Source: Cyrtodaria siliqua (taxonomy: Eukaryota; Mollusca; Bivalvia; Adapedonta; Hiatellidae). From it: 64,000 nucleotides of DNA. The notes beneath the pieces are model-generated. The model ran no database searches. It worked only from the letters and a program-made list of their open reading frames with translations, and was not told the origin of the DNA. The stretch is from NCBI GenBank assembly GCA_037043455.1, contig JAWPHD010003271.1:159669-223668 (forward strand). Reading direction: 5' to 3'. Of this stretch, positions 1 to 11,087 are shown piece after piece. Each line of letters opens with the position of its first letter. Position 1 is the stretch's first letter. The translations under genes and the position numbers were made by a program.

Positions 1-740
1 GGCCGCATCAGTGTTCCTTTTTTTCCGTTCAGCTCGGTGTGTATCGGAACGGCCTCGCATCATATAATTTTATCCGACTCGTTTAATAATTTCAATATTA
101 AACAGGTACTCGTGTAAGATACTCCACTTATCAACTGTTTAACGAAAATAACTCGTATGAAGGCGAATAAATCCTTGCTCAAGCACGCAATGAGACATGC
201 CTTCACAAATTTCTGACGGAAATCCTGTAATATCAATGTCATCACAATGTAAAATTAAAATCCTAAAAACGGTTTCTCATGCAAAAAGAGCTGTCGGAAA
301 TATACCATCAGAAAACAAGGCTGAAATAATGTGGGGTGGGGTTGGGGGCGGGGCGGATGTAGAAACCCAGGCCGATATAAAATTATAGATAGAATCTCAT
401 ACAAATTATAGTAACATTTGGGGCAGGGTGTGAAATTTTATATTTTATTTTTATCAGTTGTACTCAAAAATTTCTGTCATTTTAAAGAAATGTGTGGTCG
501 AAAGGCAATTCGTGGAGGAAGGGGATGAGAATCTAGCAATTGTTTAGTGTGTCCTCATTTATTTATTTTTTATTATTACGACTGATAATTCATCTGCTCT
601 GAATTTAATCTAAATTGTTTTATGATCGCGTTCAAATTTAAATTTTAATATCCAAATAATGGAAGATAAAATGGAAAAAAACAACACATTCAGGTAGTGG
701 TGATGTGGTGGTGGGATGTTAGCGGGGTGGGTGCGGTTAT
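1..740. other. AT-rich intergenic DNA, no gene seen
   Basis: No reading frame longer than about 60 codons and no recognisable protein motif. Short G-rich runs near 330-350 and 695-735 are simple composition. I see nothing else to annotate. Confidence 0.6.
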
Positions 741-1067
741 AGCATCATCTTAAAGGCTGCATAAGTAATTTTAGTTCCTGTAACCCATGGGCTCCAATGG
801 AACCCAAATTATGATAGCCCTTAAAATGTGTCCAATTTCACATCAAATTTGCGTGTAAGCCTTGTTTACAAGTCTATATATCTTATATTGTTTACCCTAG
901 CACAACCAAGTTTGTCCATGAGCTTCCTTATAGCATTATCTTAAGGGCTGCTTAAGTAATTTTGGTTTCTGTAACCCCTGGGCTCCAATGGAACCCAAAT
1001 GATGATAGCTCTTAAAATGTGTCTCATTTCACATCACATTTTGCGTGTAAGCCGCGTTTACAAGTAG
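741..1067 (+). repeat. Two tandem copies of a ~191-bp repeat
   Basis: Copies start at 741 and 932 and share long blocks, including GGCTCCAATGGAACCCAAAT and the following AAAATGTGT and TTTACAAGT blocks, with scattered substitutions. A more diverged relative (CTTATA..TA, GGG.TGC, then TGGGCTC.AT.GAA.CCAAA) lies in the unique part of the 850-bp duplication near 5610-5690 and 6450-6530. This is therefore an interspersed family rather than a local accident. No coding content. Confidence 0.8.
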
Positions 1068-2182
1068 TGATTACATAAACTCTCTTGTTTTCCGAATAGT
1101 CGAGCTAAATATGTCAAACACCAAGGTCACAAGGTTAAAAGCCATTTTAGTGGCCCTACAGTGACAAACTGCCAAATGTATGATTTTTTTCAAAATTAGG
1201 TCAATGATCCCAAAATTAGGTGACCTTAAATTTGGTCAATATTGTTTTACCTATTATTTACTTTATGAACATATAATCTTCAAAGGCAAGCTATGTGACC
1301 TATATCTAAAAAATGTCCACATGTAAGTAACCTAGTTTTTCAATTTTGAAGAAAATAGCTGCAGATTAGAGACTTGCAACTAAACATAAATAATATTTGG
1401 TCATAAATTTCATCAACTATTCATATAACCTTTTCATCAAAAATGCAATCAAATCTTTAAAAAAGGATCTAGAGTAACATTATTCAAATTAAACTTTTCA
1501 ATAAGGTAAGTGACCTATAAAGAAGATCAACGACCTTCAAGTAGGTCACACAACCCTTGCTTTCTGTTTTCATAGATATGACTTTTATAGCTGTTTTGTG
1601 TTGCACACATTAATTGACCTTATTTTAAAACTAGGTCAACGTAATTTTTTTAAAGTATTTAAATATGTGTCCCGTTGATAACATGGTGCCTTCAAGAAGG
1701 CATTTCATGTTTTTTCAGACACAAAGATCGACTTGCGTTTGTCGAATACTTGTGTTTTTCAATAGAAGGAACGTATAACACCGCCATAGTTTTTCTCAAC
1801 GCGTTTACGCAAATCACTAATTCACAATAACCACACACTCACAAGGTAGGATATTGAAAAATATCCCATGGTGCGAGATTGAGTCCTGGGGATCCTTCAT
1901 AACAAACTGAAGATTAAGATGTATAGGTCGCCATTTTGTCCGATAAAAATCTCAAAATGGCAAGTTTAAAAATTACTTTTTCTAACATAAAAGTCATAAC
2001 CCACGTAAAAGCTACAGCAAAGATAATAAATCACTATCATTGAATTTGCGATAAACGAAGATTCCTTAAAAAATCGGCCAAATTTTACTACGTTTACTGA
2101 GCAGAGTATTGACGTCATGAACGTAAATATTTAGCGACGTCACGTGTTAATGAAATAGAGGCACGTTACTTGAAATTGGCTG
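1068..2182. other. AT-rich intergenic DNA with scattered AGGTCA-like words
   Basis: No convincing ORF. Between about 1190 and 1640 the words AGGTCA, AGGTGACC and GACCTT recur in both orientations in a loosely repeated context. The same wording appears near 56040-56370, so this looks like decayed interspersed repeat rather than receptor sites. A TGACGTCA palindrome lies at 2110-2117. Confidence 0.5.
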
Positions 2183-2380
2183 AATAAATAGAGAATATTA
2201 TGTCAGTGCCTTTTACTATCAAGTTTATTAGGCGAGGCTTAGAAAACGAAGAAGGGCGAGGCTCTACCGAGCCATTCTTTGTTTTCGTGAAGGGCGAGGC
2301 TCTGCCGAGCCATTCTTCGTTTTCGTGCCGAGCCTAATAAATTTGATAGTAAAAGGCACTGACATAATATTCTATTTATC
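2183..2380. mobile_element. Fold-back (MITE-like) element 1
   Basis: The outer ~65 bp form an inverted repeat. The left arm runs through ATATTATGTCAGTGCC and TTTACTATCAA; the right arm ends with TTGATAGTAAAAGGCACTG and ATAATATTC. The interior holds two direct copies of a GGGCGAGGCTCT-CCGAGCCATTCTT unit. There is no ORF, so it is a non-autonomous fold-back element. Target-site duplication was not resolved. Confidence 0.75.
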
Positions 2381-2485
2381 ATGTAGATTATTCATATTTT
2401 CTGTATGAATTACTATTATTACCTATTTCTCAGAATGGTACGCTTGTCGAGGACGTCGCCATGTTGTTGTTTTTTGTTTGTTTTA

Positions 2486-2515
2486 TGACGTCAGGCAGTT
2501 ACGTGCATGACGTCA
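2486..2515. promoter_or_regulatory. Two TGACGTCA (CRE-type) palindromes
   Basis: Perfect TGACGTCA octamers occur at 2486-2493 and 2508-2515, with another at 2110-2117. TGACGTCA is the consensus site of CREB/ATF bZIP proteins. No gene start is recognisable next to these copies, so function is only inferred from the motif. Confidence 0.35.
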
Positions 2516-2708
2516 GATAACGTTACGTACAATAAACGCCGAGGATTCCGCATTGATTTTCTTTATTGGCCAGTGCCTAATTAAAGCAAAATGTAATAGG
2601 TCACCCCTTTATTAGGCAGAAAAGTGCATATCTGCATGATAAAAAAAGGTAACGGTCTTTAAAGTTGCTTTTAATATAAGTATTAACAATTTTGAAGTAT
2701 GACAATTC

Positions 2709-2858
2709 GTTATTTGGATTCTTGACAGGGGACCATGGGCTCACATTCACTGCATGGCTCGGTGAATATAATTTTATCCCCCTCGCCTGACGGCTCGGTG
2801 AATATAATTTCCAGGCAGGGAAAGTGAACCCATGTTCCCTGTCAAGAATCCAAATAAC
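2709..2858. mobile_element. Fold-back (MITE-like) element 2
   Basis: Terminal inverted repeats of about 40 bp: GTTATTTGGATTCTTGACAG at the left and CTGTCAAGAATCCAAATAAC at the right, followed inward by CCATGGG/CCCATG. The interior contains two copies of GGCTCGGTGAATATAATTT. No coding capacity. Confidence 0.75.
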
Positions 2859-2961
2859 TAGTAATATCGATGCATGTAGACCTCGTTAGGTGGTACTCTC
2901 CTTTAAAGAAAAATACGTATTACAGTAGATATAGAACATGTCTTACCTTTCTAAGAGTTTG

Positions 2962-3065
2962 ATAAACATGTACCGTCCATATGAAACAAGTAGAATGTCA
3001 GAGTGACTGCATCATAAACATGTACCGTCCATATGAAACAAGTAGAATGTCAGAGTGACTGCATC
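2962..3065 (+). repeat. Exact 52-bp tandem duplication
   Basis: The 52-bp segment beginning ATAAACATGTACCGTCC is repeated head-to-tail at 2962-3013 and 3014-3065 without a mismatch that I can see, implying a recent duplication. Confidence 0.9.
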
Positions 3066-3330
3066 ATGTGTGCAAAGCGAATCTCTATAAAATCGTACAA
3101 AACATTCAACTGTAGTGTTTTAACACCTTTCGTTAGAAGAGGTGTTAAAGTTTATACAATTAACTCAAATTGAATAAAAATCAACTTCACACCTTTTATG
3201 TTTTGTTGAAGGTGTTAAAATACAATAAAATATGCAAATGAAATTTGTTGAAAACATTTCTAAAGATACTTTAAGTGCTGTTTTCCGCTTTTGTTCTGTC
3301 GACGTAAAATTGCCATTATTCCTAATTATT

Positions 3331-5444
3331 GAATGTCGGAACTACTGGTGGTGGACATGAATGTCGGATCTACTAGTGGCATACCCGAATGTCGGAACTA
3401 CTAGTGGCATACCCGAACGTCGGATCTACTAGTGGCATACCTGAATGTCGGATCTACTAGTTGCATACCTGACTGTCGGAACTATTAGTGGCATACCCGA
3501 ATGTCGGAACTATTGGTGGCATACCTGAATGTCGGAACTACTGGTGGTGGCATGAATGTCGGAACTATTAGTGACATACCCGAATGTCGGAACTACTAGT
3601 GGCATATCTGACTGTCGGAACTACTAGTGGCATACCTGATTGTCGGAACTACTAGTGGCATACCTGAATGTCGGAACTATTGGTGGCATACCTGAATGTC
3701 GGAACTTCTGGTGGTGGACATGAATATCGGAACTACTGGTGGCATACCTGAATATCGGAACTACTGGTGGCATACCTGAGTGTCGGAACTACTGGTGGAA
3801 TACCTGAGTGTCGAAACTACTGGTGGCGGACATGAATGTCGAAACTACTAGTGGCATACCTGAATGTCGGAACTACTAGTGGCATACCTGAGTGTCGAAA
3901 CTACTGGTGGCATACCTGAATATCGGAACTACTGGTGGCATACCTGAGTGTCGGAACTACTGGTGGCATACCTGAGTATCGGAACTACTGGTGGCATACC
4001 TGAGTGTCGAATCTACTGGTGGTGGACATGAATGTCGGAACTATTAGTGGCAGACCTGAGTGTCGGAACTACAGGTGGCGTACCTCAATGTCGGAACTAC
4101 TGATGGCAGACCTGAGTGTCGGAACTACTGGTCGATGATCTGAGTGTAGGAAATAATAACATGTGTCGGAACTACTGGTGGCGGTCCTGAGTGTCTGAAC
4201 TACTGATGGCAGACCAGAGTGTAGGAACAAATAGTGGCGGACCTGAATGTGAGAACTACTGGTAGCGTACTTGAGTGTCAGACCTACTGGTGGCGGAACT
4301 GAATGTAGGACTTTATGGTGGCGTACTTGAGTGTCAGAACTACTGGTGGGCGGACCTGAATGTAGGAATTTATGGTGGCGTACTTGAGTGTCAGAACTTA
4401 TGGTGGCGGACCTGAATGTAGGAATTTATGGTGGCGTACTTGAGTGTCATAATTACTGGTGGCGGACCTGAATGTAGGAATTTATGGTGGCGTACTTGAG
4501 TGTCAGAACTAGTGGTGGGCGGACCTGAATGTAGGAATTTATGGTGGCGTACTTGAGTGTCAGAACTACTGGTGGCGGACCTGAATGTAGGAATTTATGG
4601 TGGCGTACTTGAGTGTCAGAACTACTGGTGGGCGGATCTGAATGTAGGATTTATGGTGGCGTACTTGAGTGTCAGAACTACTGGTGGGCGGACCTGAATG
4701 TAGGAATTTATGGTGGCGTACTTGAGTGTCAGAACTACTGGTGGCGGACCTGAATGTCAGAAATTCTAGTGACGGACCTGAGTGTCGGAACTACTGTTGG
4801 CAGACCTGAATGTCAGATCTACTGGTTGTGGACCTGAGTGTCGGACCCACTGGTGGCGTACCTGAATGTCTGAACTACGTCAGACAGACCTGAGTGTCGA
4901 AACAAATGGTGGCGGACCTGAATGTCGGTACTACTGATGGCATACCCGAGTGTCAGACCTAATAGGGGCGGACCTGAGTGTCAGACCTAATAGGGGCGGA
5001 CCTGCGTGTCAGACCTACTAGGGGCGGACCTGAGTGTCAGACCTACTAGGGGCGGACCTGAGTGTCAGACCTACTAGGGGCGGACCTGAGTGTCGGAACA
5101 ACTGGTGGCGGACCTGAGTGTCGGACCTACTGCATGGTGGCGGACTTGAGTGTCAGACCTACTAGGGGCGGACCTGAGTGTCGGAACTACTGGTGGCATA
5201 CCTGAGTGTCGGAACAAATGGTGGCGGACCTGAGTGTCGGACCTACAGGTAGCGGGCCTGGGTGTCGGAACAACTGGTGGCGGACCTGAGTGTCGGACCT
5301 ACTGCATGGTGGCGGACTTGAATGTCAGAACTACTGGTGATGGACATGCGTGTCGAAACTACTGTTGGCGGATCTGAATGTCAGAACTAATAGTGGCGGA
5401 CCTGAGGGTCGGACCTACAGGTGGCCGACCGGAATGTAGTAAAT
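3331..5444 (+). repeat. 28-bp minisatellite array
   Basis: About 75 head-to-tail units with consensus close to GAATGTCGGAACTACTGG plus TGGCATACCT or TGGCGGACCT. Variants change gradually along the array: TGGCATACC dominates the left, TGGCGTACTT with GTAGGAATTTA the middle, and AGGGGCGGACC the right. This suggests local homogenisation of unit subtypes. There are no unique spacers, so it is not a CRISPR array. Confidence 0.93.
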
Positions 5445-6541
5445 AAATAGGTTTGTTATGGATTAAAATAATTAAGAATCACATTTTACATAGCATGTTT
5501 TTTAAGAAAAATATTGTTTGAAATAGTGCCATATCTGAATAAACTGTGTTTACATGGTTATATCTCTTACATTTCTTGTTCACGTTCAACCAAATTGATA
5601 ATGGGATTCCTTATAATAGTATATAAAGGGTTGCGTAATTGTGTCTTCTATAAAGTATGGGCTCAGATAGAATCCAAAATGTGCAATAAAAGCAATAAAA
5701 GCATATCACTGGTGGCGTACCTGAATGTCTGAACTACGTCAGGCAGACCTGAGTGTCGAAACAAATGGTGGCGGACCTGAATGTCGGTACTACTGATGGC
5801 ATACCCGAGTGTCAGACCTACTAGGGGCGGACCTGAGTGTCAGACCTAATAGGGGCGGACCTGAGTGTCAGACCTACTAGGGGCGGACCTGAGTGTCAGA
5901 CCTACTACGGGCGGACCTGAGTGTCAGACCTACTAGGGGCGGACCTGAGTGTCGGAACAACTGGTGGCGGACCTGAGTGTCGGACCTACTGCATGGTGGC
6001 GGACTTGAGTGTCAGACCTACTAGGGGCGGACCTGAGTGTCGGAACTACTGGTGGCATACCTGAGTGTCGGAAAAAATGGTGGCGGACCTGAGTGTCGGA
6101 CCTACAGGTAGCGGGCCTGGGTGTCGGAACAACTGGTGGCGGACCTGAGTGTCGGACCTACTGCATGTCAGAACTACTGGCGATGGACATGCGTGTCGAA
6201 ACTACTGTTGGCGGATCTGAATGTCAGAACTAATAGTGGCGGACCTGAGGGTCGGACCTACTGGTGGCCGACCGGAATGTAGTAAATAAATAGGTTTGTT
6301 ACGGATTAAAATAATTAAGAATCACATTTTACATAGCATGTTTTTTAAGAAAAATATTGTTTGAAATAGTGCCATATCTGAATAAACTGTGTTTACATGG
6401 TTATATCTCTTACATTTCTTGTTCACGTTCAACCAAATTGATAATGGGATTCCTTATAATAGTATATAAAGGGTTGCGTAATTGTGTCTTCTATAAAGTA
6501 TGGGCTCAGATAGAATCCAAAATGTGCAATAAAAGCATATC
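4851..6541 (+). repeat. ~850-bp segmental tandem duplication containing minisatellite plus unique flank
   Basis: Unit 1 is 4851-5709 and unit 2 is 5710-6541. Each contains about 590 bp of 28-bp minisatellite followed by the same ~260-bp unique segment (GTTTGAAATAGTGCCATATC and onward, at 5516 and 6359). A 16-bp gap in the second unit's minisatellite part and a short AATAAAAGC difference at the unit ends are the main differences. The two ~72-codon ORFs inside the unique segments are copies of each other and are not considered genes. Confidence 0.9.
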
Positions 6542-7142
6542 AAGGTGTGTTTGTGTGTATGCTGCTATATAATATGTGATTCCTTATAGCATTAGATGGG
6601 TGCACCACTAATTTAGACCTAAATGAATCAAGGACTCCTAGACCCAATCTTAACATAGCCTATGAAACAAGCAATAATTTCAGTAAAGGTAATAAGGTAA
6701 GGGTCAACATTGTTGTTACTGACCGTATATGTTACATTTTTTATTACTCGTTGCTCCCCCACCCACTCCGCCCCACCCGCACAACACCTCTCTGGCACCC
6801 CAAACACGACGCTTTTTTAATATACTTGTGATTTGTTTGTTTTTTTTTTCCATATTTTTCAAGAAGTGCTTGTTTTACAGAATAATTTATTAATAAGCAA
6901 ATGATCACCAAAACCTTTTGTCCTGTAGTAAAGGTAGCCAATCCTTTTTTTCTTTCTTTCTTTTTTCTTTTTTGTTGTTGCGTCAACCGTTATTTCTATG
7001 CGCGCTGACGTTTGAGACTTAACTGCAAATGTATAAGAACATCTGACATCGGGTCATACGCCTTCAATACATTGTCACCCACATGTTGATTAAGTTTCAT
7101 TTCGTCATTATGTCCACTTAGGCTACTAAAACAGGAATGATG
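6542..7142. other. Intergenic DNA, no gene seen
   Basis: AT-rich sequence with a C-rich patch at 6756-6800 and T-rich tracts at 6836-6850 and 6944-6975. A minus-strand open frame across 6744-6986 is lysine-rich low-complexity and not credible as a gene. Confidence 0.5.
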
Positions 7143-8232
7143 ATGGTGTAAAAAGGATCTGTATTAGGCCCCTTATTATTGTTAATCTAAATCAATGGCT
7201 TGCCGTTATGTATTGAAAATACAGTCACAGATATTTTTGCAGACGATACAACGCTGTAAATTCTATCAATAATGACCTTATTAGCGCCAACGCCTGGTGC
7301 GATACAAATCGCATGTCTGTCAATGCAACAAAAACACAATTAATGTATCTCTCTTCTAAGAACAAAATAAATCGTATTTATGATGATTCAATTCAAAGAT
7401 GAAACCATTAACTGTAGTTACGAAGAAAACTTACTCGGTGTTACAATTGACAACACCCTCTCTTGGAATAGCCAAATTGATAAAGATCTTAAAAAATGTA
7501 ATTCATTGTTATATCTGTTATCTCGCATGAAGATCTACCTTTCTATATACCTATGCGTAAATTATTTTTCAATGCTTAAATCTTACCCCAGTTAGATTAC
7601 TGTTGTGTGATATGGGGAAATTGTAATGTTTCTCTTGTAAGATTCCCAAAAAGAGTTGCAAGACTTATCCTGGATAAAAATTTCGAAACTCCATCTGTTG
7701 AACTGTTTACCGAACTTCGTTGGACAATGTTCCCCAAAAGAGTTAATTTTCAAAAAGCAATTTTTATGTTTAAAACATTTAATGATCAGGCTCCTACTTA
7801 TTTTAAAAATACGTTTACTCTTACTTCAAATGTACATATCCAAAATTTAAGATCATCCTCAAATCTACAACTATATTCCCCCAGACCGAATAGTGAGTTT
7901 TTCAGAAAATCGTCTCCCTATTCAGGTTCTAAAGTGTGGAACTCACTTCTTCATCATATAAAAAATGCCTAATCTGTTAATCATTTCAAAACATTGTATT
8001 TACAGTGGATTAACCAAAACATACAATAATGGCTAAGTCTCGCAACTCCGTTTGGACATATTTCCGTTACTGTATGCATTAATATACTACAATTCATTTT
8101 AAATGTATATCACATATCTTTGTAAATATTGTATAATATATATTGTATATATTGTTGAGGGCCTGATGGAAGATTGACTAATTTCAAATGAGTTCTCTCG
8201 TTAAATAAAGTCTTTATTGTTATTATGTTTTA
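7143..8232 (+). pseudogene. Decayed non-LTR retrotransposon, reverse transcriptase C-terminal half and 3' end
   Basis: Read across frameshifts, 7155-7260 gives GSVLGPLL, an in-frame stop, INGLPL and then FADD (7236-7247), the YADD-type catalytic box of a LINE reverse transcriptase. Next, in shifted frames, come ANAWCDTNRMSVNATKTQL (about 7287-7344) and LLGVTIDNTLSW (about 7431-7466), then a C-terminal region with KRVARLILD, LRWTMFPKR and APTYF (7607-7972). At least three frame changes and stops make it inactive. The element ends near 8155-8232 with GTTGAGGGCC..GAGTTCTCTCGTTAAATAAAG and a TTATTGTTAT tail. That 3' end resembles the one at 52014-52211. The arrangement recalls CR1/L2-type LINEs; the clade is not certain. 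Confidence 0.8.
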
Positions 8233-8684
8233 TGCTATAGTTGCCATTTTCCATTGTTACAGGTACCCTTTTCTATATAATATTATCAAATTTCCTCAAA
8301 TATCCACATGGCAGTTGACCTACATGCGTAACCATGACATTTTTAAAAAGGAAATGAGAGATGTTTGCAACATATGGCCTTCTTCTTTTAAGAACATAGT
8401 CAAACACTCCAGTGTGCATTTCAGTCTAAGAGTTATCAGCATTTACCAGTTTACATAAACATTTTTCGACAATACTTACGTAAATCAGATATATTTTGAA
8501 CTGGAGTTGTTTATTGGTAAATAAAACAAAAATATTGTTTTGAAAATAGTTTGAGGCATAAATAGTTTAAAGCCAAAAATACCGTTGGATCATTTGCCCC
8601 TGTAAACCTCGGGTTGCTGGGACAGCCGAAAATTAGAGAATCTCAAATAACGTTTGATAACTTATGTATGTTGTGATAAATACT

Positions 8685-8694
<10 letters not shown>
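8233..8694. other. AT-rich intergenic DNA, no gene seen
   Basis: A 77-codon frame at 8225-8458 has no recognisable domain and starts in the tail of the retroelement, so I do not call it a gene. Nothing else stands out. Confidence 0.5.
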
Positions 8695-8716
<22 letters not shown>

Positions 8717-8795
8717 ACTGCTAAATGTTGCTCCGCCAAACAAAAAAAACATTTGCATTGAAAAAGTAGTAGCAGTAGCAGCAGCAGCAGTAGTA
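8695..8795. repeat. CTG tract and CAG tract in inverted arrangement
   Basis: About nine CTG units (8695-8722) are followed 45 bp later by AGTAGCAGTAGCAGCAGCAG on the same strand (8766-8795), so the two tracts can pair as a hairpin. It is a small version of the opposed trinucleotide arrays at 12-15 kb and 29-33 kb. Confidence 0.85.
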
Positions 8796-8801
8796 AACTA
8801 A

Positions 8802-9060
8802 GATGCGAGCTGCGGTGTCGTCTCGATCCAGAGGTCCCAGTTCCATTCCCAGTGGGGTCACGTGTCGGGTTTTCGAACGTACTCCCTCAGTATTATTTTG
8901 GAAGTATGCAATCCATCAGAGAGGGTTGTAAAGCCGTCAGACCCGTGTGTAGGCCGTCAGACCCGTGTGCAGGGAGAGACATACTCTATGCATGTTAAAG
9001 ATCTCGCTGAACCATTTGTGTTTTTTCGGTGATACAACACTTCCTTGGAAAAGAGACTGC
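8802..9060 (+). mobile_element. Possible decayed tRNA-related SINE
   Basis: GAGGTCCCAGTTCCATTCCC at 8831-8850 resembles a pol III B box in tRNA context, followed by CAGTGGGGTCACG. A matching A box is not convincing. The body contains a doubled GCCGTCAGACCCGTGTG word (about 8931-8967). The call rests mainly on the B-box-like element and is tentative. Confidence 0.35.
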
Positions 9061-9080
9061 CGTGATAATATATAAACTAT

Positions 9081-9212
9081 ATCATATTCATGAGAGGGTG
9101 ATAGTAAGAATGTACACCCTGAGGATGTGAGTATGGCCCAAGGCGAAGCCGAGAGCGGTAATCTATTTCCAAAGGGTGAACATTCTTACTATCACCCTCT
9201 CATGAATGTGAT
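9081..9212. mobile_element. Fold-back element 3
   Basis: Inverted arms of about 40 bp: the left has ATTCATGAGAGGGTGATAGT followed by AAGAATGTACACCCT, the right AGGGTGAACATTCTTACTAT followed by CACCCTCTCATGAAT. The ~50-bp loop includes GGCGAAGCCGAGAGC. No ORF. Confidence 0.75.
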
Positions 9213-9337
9213 ATTTTTTATATTATACCGAAATCCTCTAGGGCCAAAATTAAAATAATTCATTCAGTACAGAACAGATTTCACTTTGCCGTAGTTTGCG
9301 GGTGATAACTTGTGCGGGATGATAACCCGGAAGTAAG

Positions 9338-9345
9338 TGACGTCA
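9338..9345. promoter_or_regulatory. TGACGTCA site 30 bp upstream of the 9375 ATG
   Basis: A perfect CRE-type octamer. Its position relative to the possible first exon at 9375 is what one expects of a proximal promoter element, but transcription from here is inferred only. Confidence 0.35.
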
Positions 9346-9374
9346 ATAACCGTAAATTAACTGACGCCGTTAAA

Positions 9375-9450
9375 ATGGATGCAGGGGAAAAGACGTTTGA
9401 ATCTCTGGCCACTCACGGCAAAAAATATGTCAACAAAGCGCTCTATTCAG
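9375..9450 (+). CDS. Possible first coding exon (25 codons plus splice donor)
   Basis: An ATG at 9375 opens 25 codons (MDAGEKTFES then LATHGKKYVNKALYS) ending in CAG|GTATGT at 9451, a good splice-donor match. The peptide is not repetitive and its charge pattern is protein-like. I do not recognise it and cannot identify a second exon. Against it, the region around the donor (9433-9468) has an inverted copy at 9786-9822 that preserves AACAAAGCGCTC and AGGTATGTTTTTGCT. The donor may therefore be part of a repeat arm. RNA evidence would settle it. Confidence 0.25.
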
Positions 9451-9822
9451 GTATGTTTTTGCTCGATTACTTTTTTAATATTTAACACATTGTGTTCAAC
9501 TGAAGTGCACGTCCTTCTACAAAATGAGCTCTTTCCTCTGTAGCAACCGATATTTCGATTCATCCAGTCCTTTCTGAGATTAGCTTTTCCAAACGTTCAC
9601 GGTCAGGTACGCTTTCTTTCATTTCCAATACTTTCGTGACTTTGGGAGGTCTAAATTTCCAATACTTTGGGAGGGCTAATCTAAGAGACTATGTGAATCG
9701 AACTACCCGTTTGCGGTGGAGGAAAATTCCCACTTTATATGGTAATGCGCGCTTAACTAAAACAAAAAGTTAGATATAAAGTTATTAAGCAAAAACATAC
9801 CTAAATCGAGCGCTTTGTTAAT
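9433..9822. repeat. Inverted repeat pair around 9.4-9.8 kb
   Basis: Sequence 9433-9468 (AACAAAGCGCTC..AGGTATGTTTTTGCT) recurs in reverse complement at 9786-9822 with only a few mismatches. This could be the terminal repeats of a ~390-bp non-autonomous transposon, or a partial inverted duplication of an exon-intron boundary. No transposase is present. Confidence 0.65.
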
Positions 9823-9963
9823 AATAACATTTCCAAAATCGGTAAATAAACTTATAAAATAACAAATAGATTTTTCTCTTTTTTCAGTACTCAGTAATAA
9901 ATGAGGAATATATTTCTCTCTTCATGTTTGTGTACATGTAGTTTAAATAAATTACAACTCTTA

Positions 9964-10070
9964 TTTTTCCATATCACATCCGATATCAACCTGGAGCAAT
10001 ATCAATACCTCGTATGACCTCAGTATTGATGTTGAATTCTCGGGTTGATGTCAGGTGTGATGTGGAAAAA
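9964..10070. mobile_element. Fold-back element 4
   Basis: TTTTTCCATATCACATC at the left pairs with GATGTGGAAAAA at the right, with further inner pairing of GATATCAACC against GGTTGATGTC and AATATCAATAC against GTATTGATGTT. Arms total roughly 45 bp; no coding content. Confidence 0.7.
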
Positions 10071-10313
10071 GGAGAGTGATAATTTATAGTTACCAACTCA
10101 TAGTTCATTTTACGCATATTCAATCACAGATATTTTAAGAACCCTTGACTTAGCATATACTTTTAATCGGCACATATACATTATTATATGTGCTGAACAC
10201 CTGGATAGAGTTTTGATCAACGGTTTTGTATTTTAATTTAATTTTGCCGTTATTTGGCTTTAGTTTCTTTAACTGAGACAATGAGGGTAGTTTATTGAAA
10301 TCGGTAAAGTACC

Positions 10314-10712
10314 TTAAAGGGACATACGGCAATCTTGATTTTTAAAAATCTCACGGCGTCCCTTTAGTTTTTCTACATAACTTGTTCAATCATTAATAAT
10401 AATTATTAGCATAGTTCAAAGCAAGTCGTTTTACTTTATACTACAAACTATGTTATATCAGGGAGTATGTATAGTAAGTATACATACTCCCTGGTTATGT
10501 TGCGCCAATAATATATTTAAACATTTGGTAGAATAACGAAAACAATTCTCATTTCTTTATTTAATTATATACATTTATGTCAGCACCCTTAAAGTCAAAA
10601 TGATACATGATTAATACATGGAGGCATAGATATATGTGTACATATATATCCATGATCGAGGGTTAATTTTAATGCATACTATAAAACTCAAGATTGCCGT
10701 GTGTCCCTTTAA
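10314..10712. mobile_element. ~400-bp MITE-like element with 28-bp terminal inverted repeats
   Basis: The left terminus is TTAAAGGGACATACGGCAAT followed by CTTGA. The right terminus is its reverse complement (CAAGATTGCCGTGTGTCCCT followed by TTAA) with two or three mismatches. A second, perfect-looking hairpin of CAGGGAGTATGTATA against TATACATACTCCCTG is nested at 10459-10493. No transposase. Flanking duplication was not resolved. Confidence 0.75.
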
Positions 10713-11087
10713 AAGTTATGATGAGTTAAAAATAGCCGTGAATTCATATCATAATAATGAGCCGGTGACGTCGCTTAAACTACAAGTCTGCATCCACATT
10801 GAGTCTTGTTATGTCATTCGCTTTTGCGATAATGTTTTTTTTTTTCATTTTTCAATAAAATCTATTATTCCCTCCAAAAAACCCCAAATGATTCGAAACG
10901 AACAGTACGCGCACTAAGGCGAGCAGACGAGTGGAGGAATTTTCGTGCCCTGTTAACTATATATACCGCAGGACGGAGTTAAATAATAACAATGCATTTT
11001 TTCTAGGGAAAACAAAAATTTCATCAATGGCATTGTATTGGGACAATTTACATTTTAACACAATCGACGTTATGCAACAGTTGTATC

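Noticed and set aside
3331..5444. Possible CRISPR array
   Set aside because: Units are contiguous and all variants of one 28-bp sequence; there are no unique spacers, no leader and no cas genes, and the DNA is eukaryotic.
5514..6572. Two nearly identical ~72-codon frames
   Set aside because: They are copies created by the 850-bp segmental duplication; no domain or independent evidence of coding.
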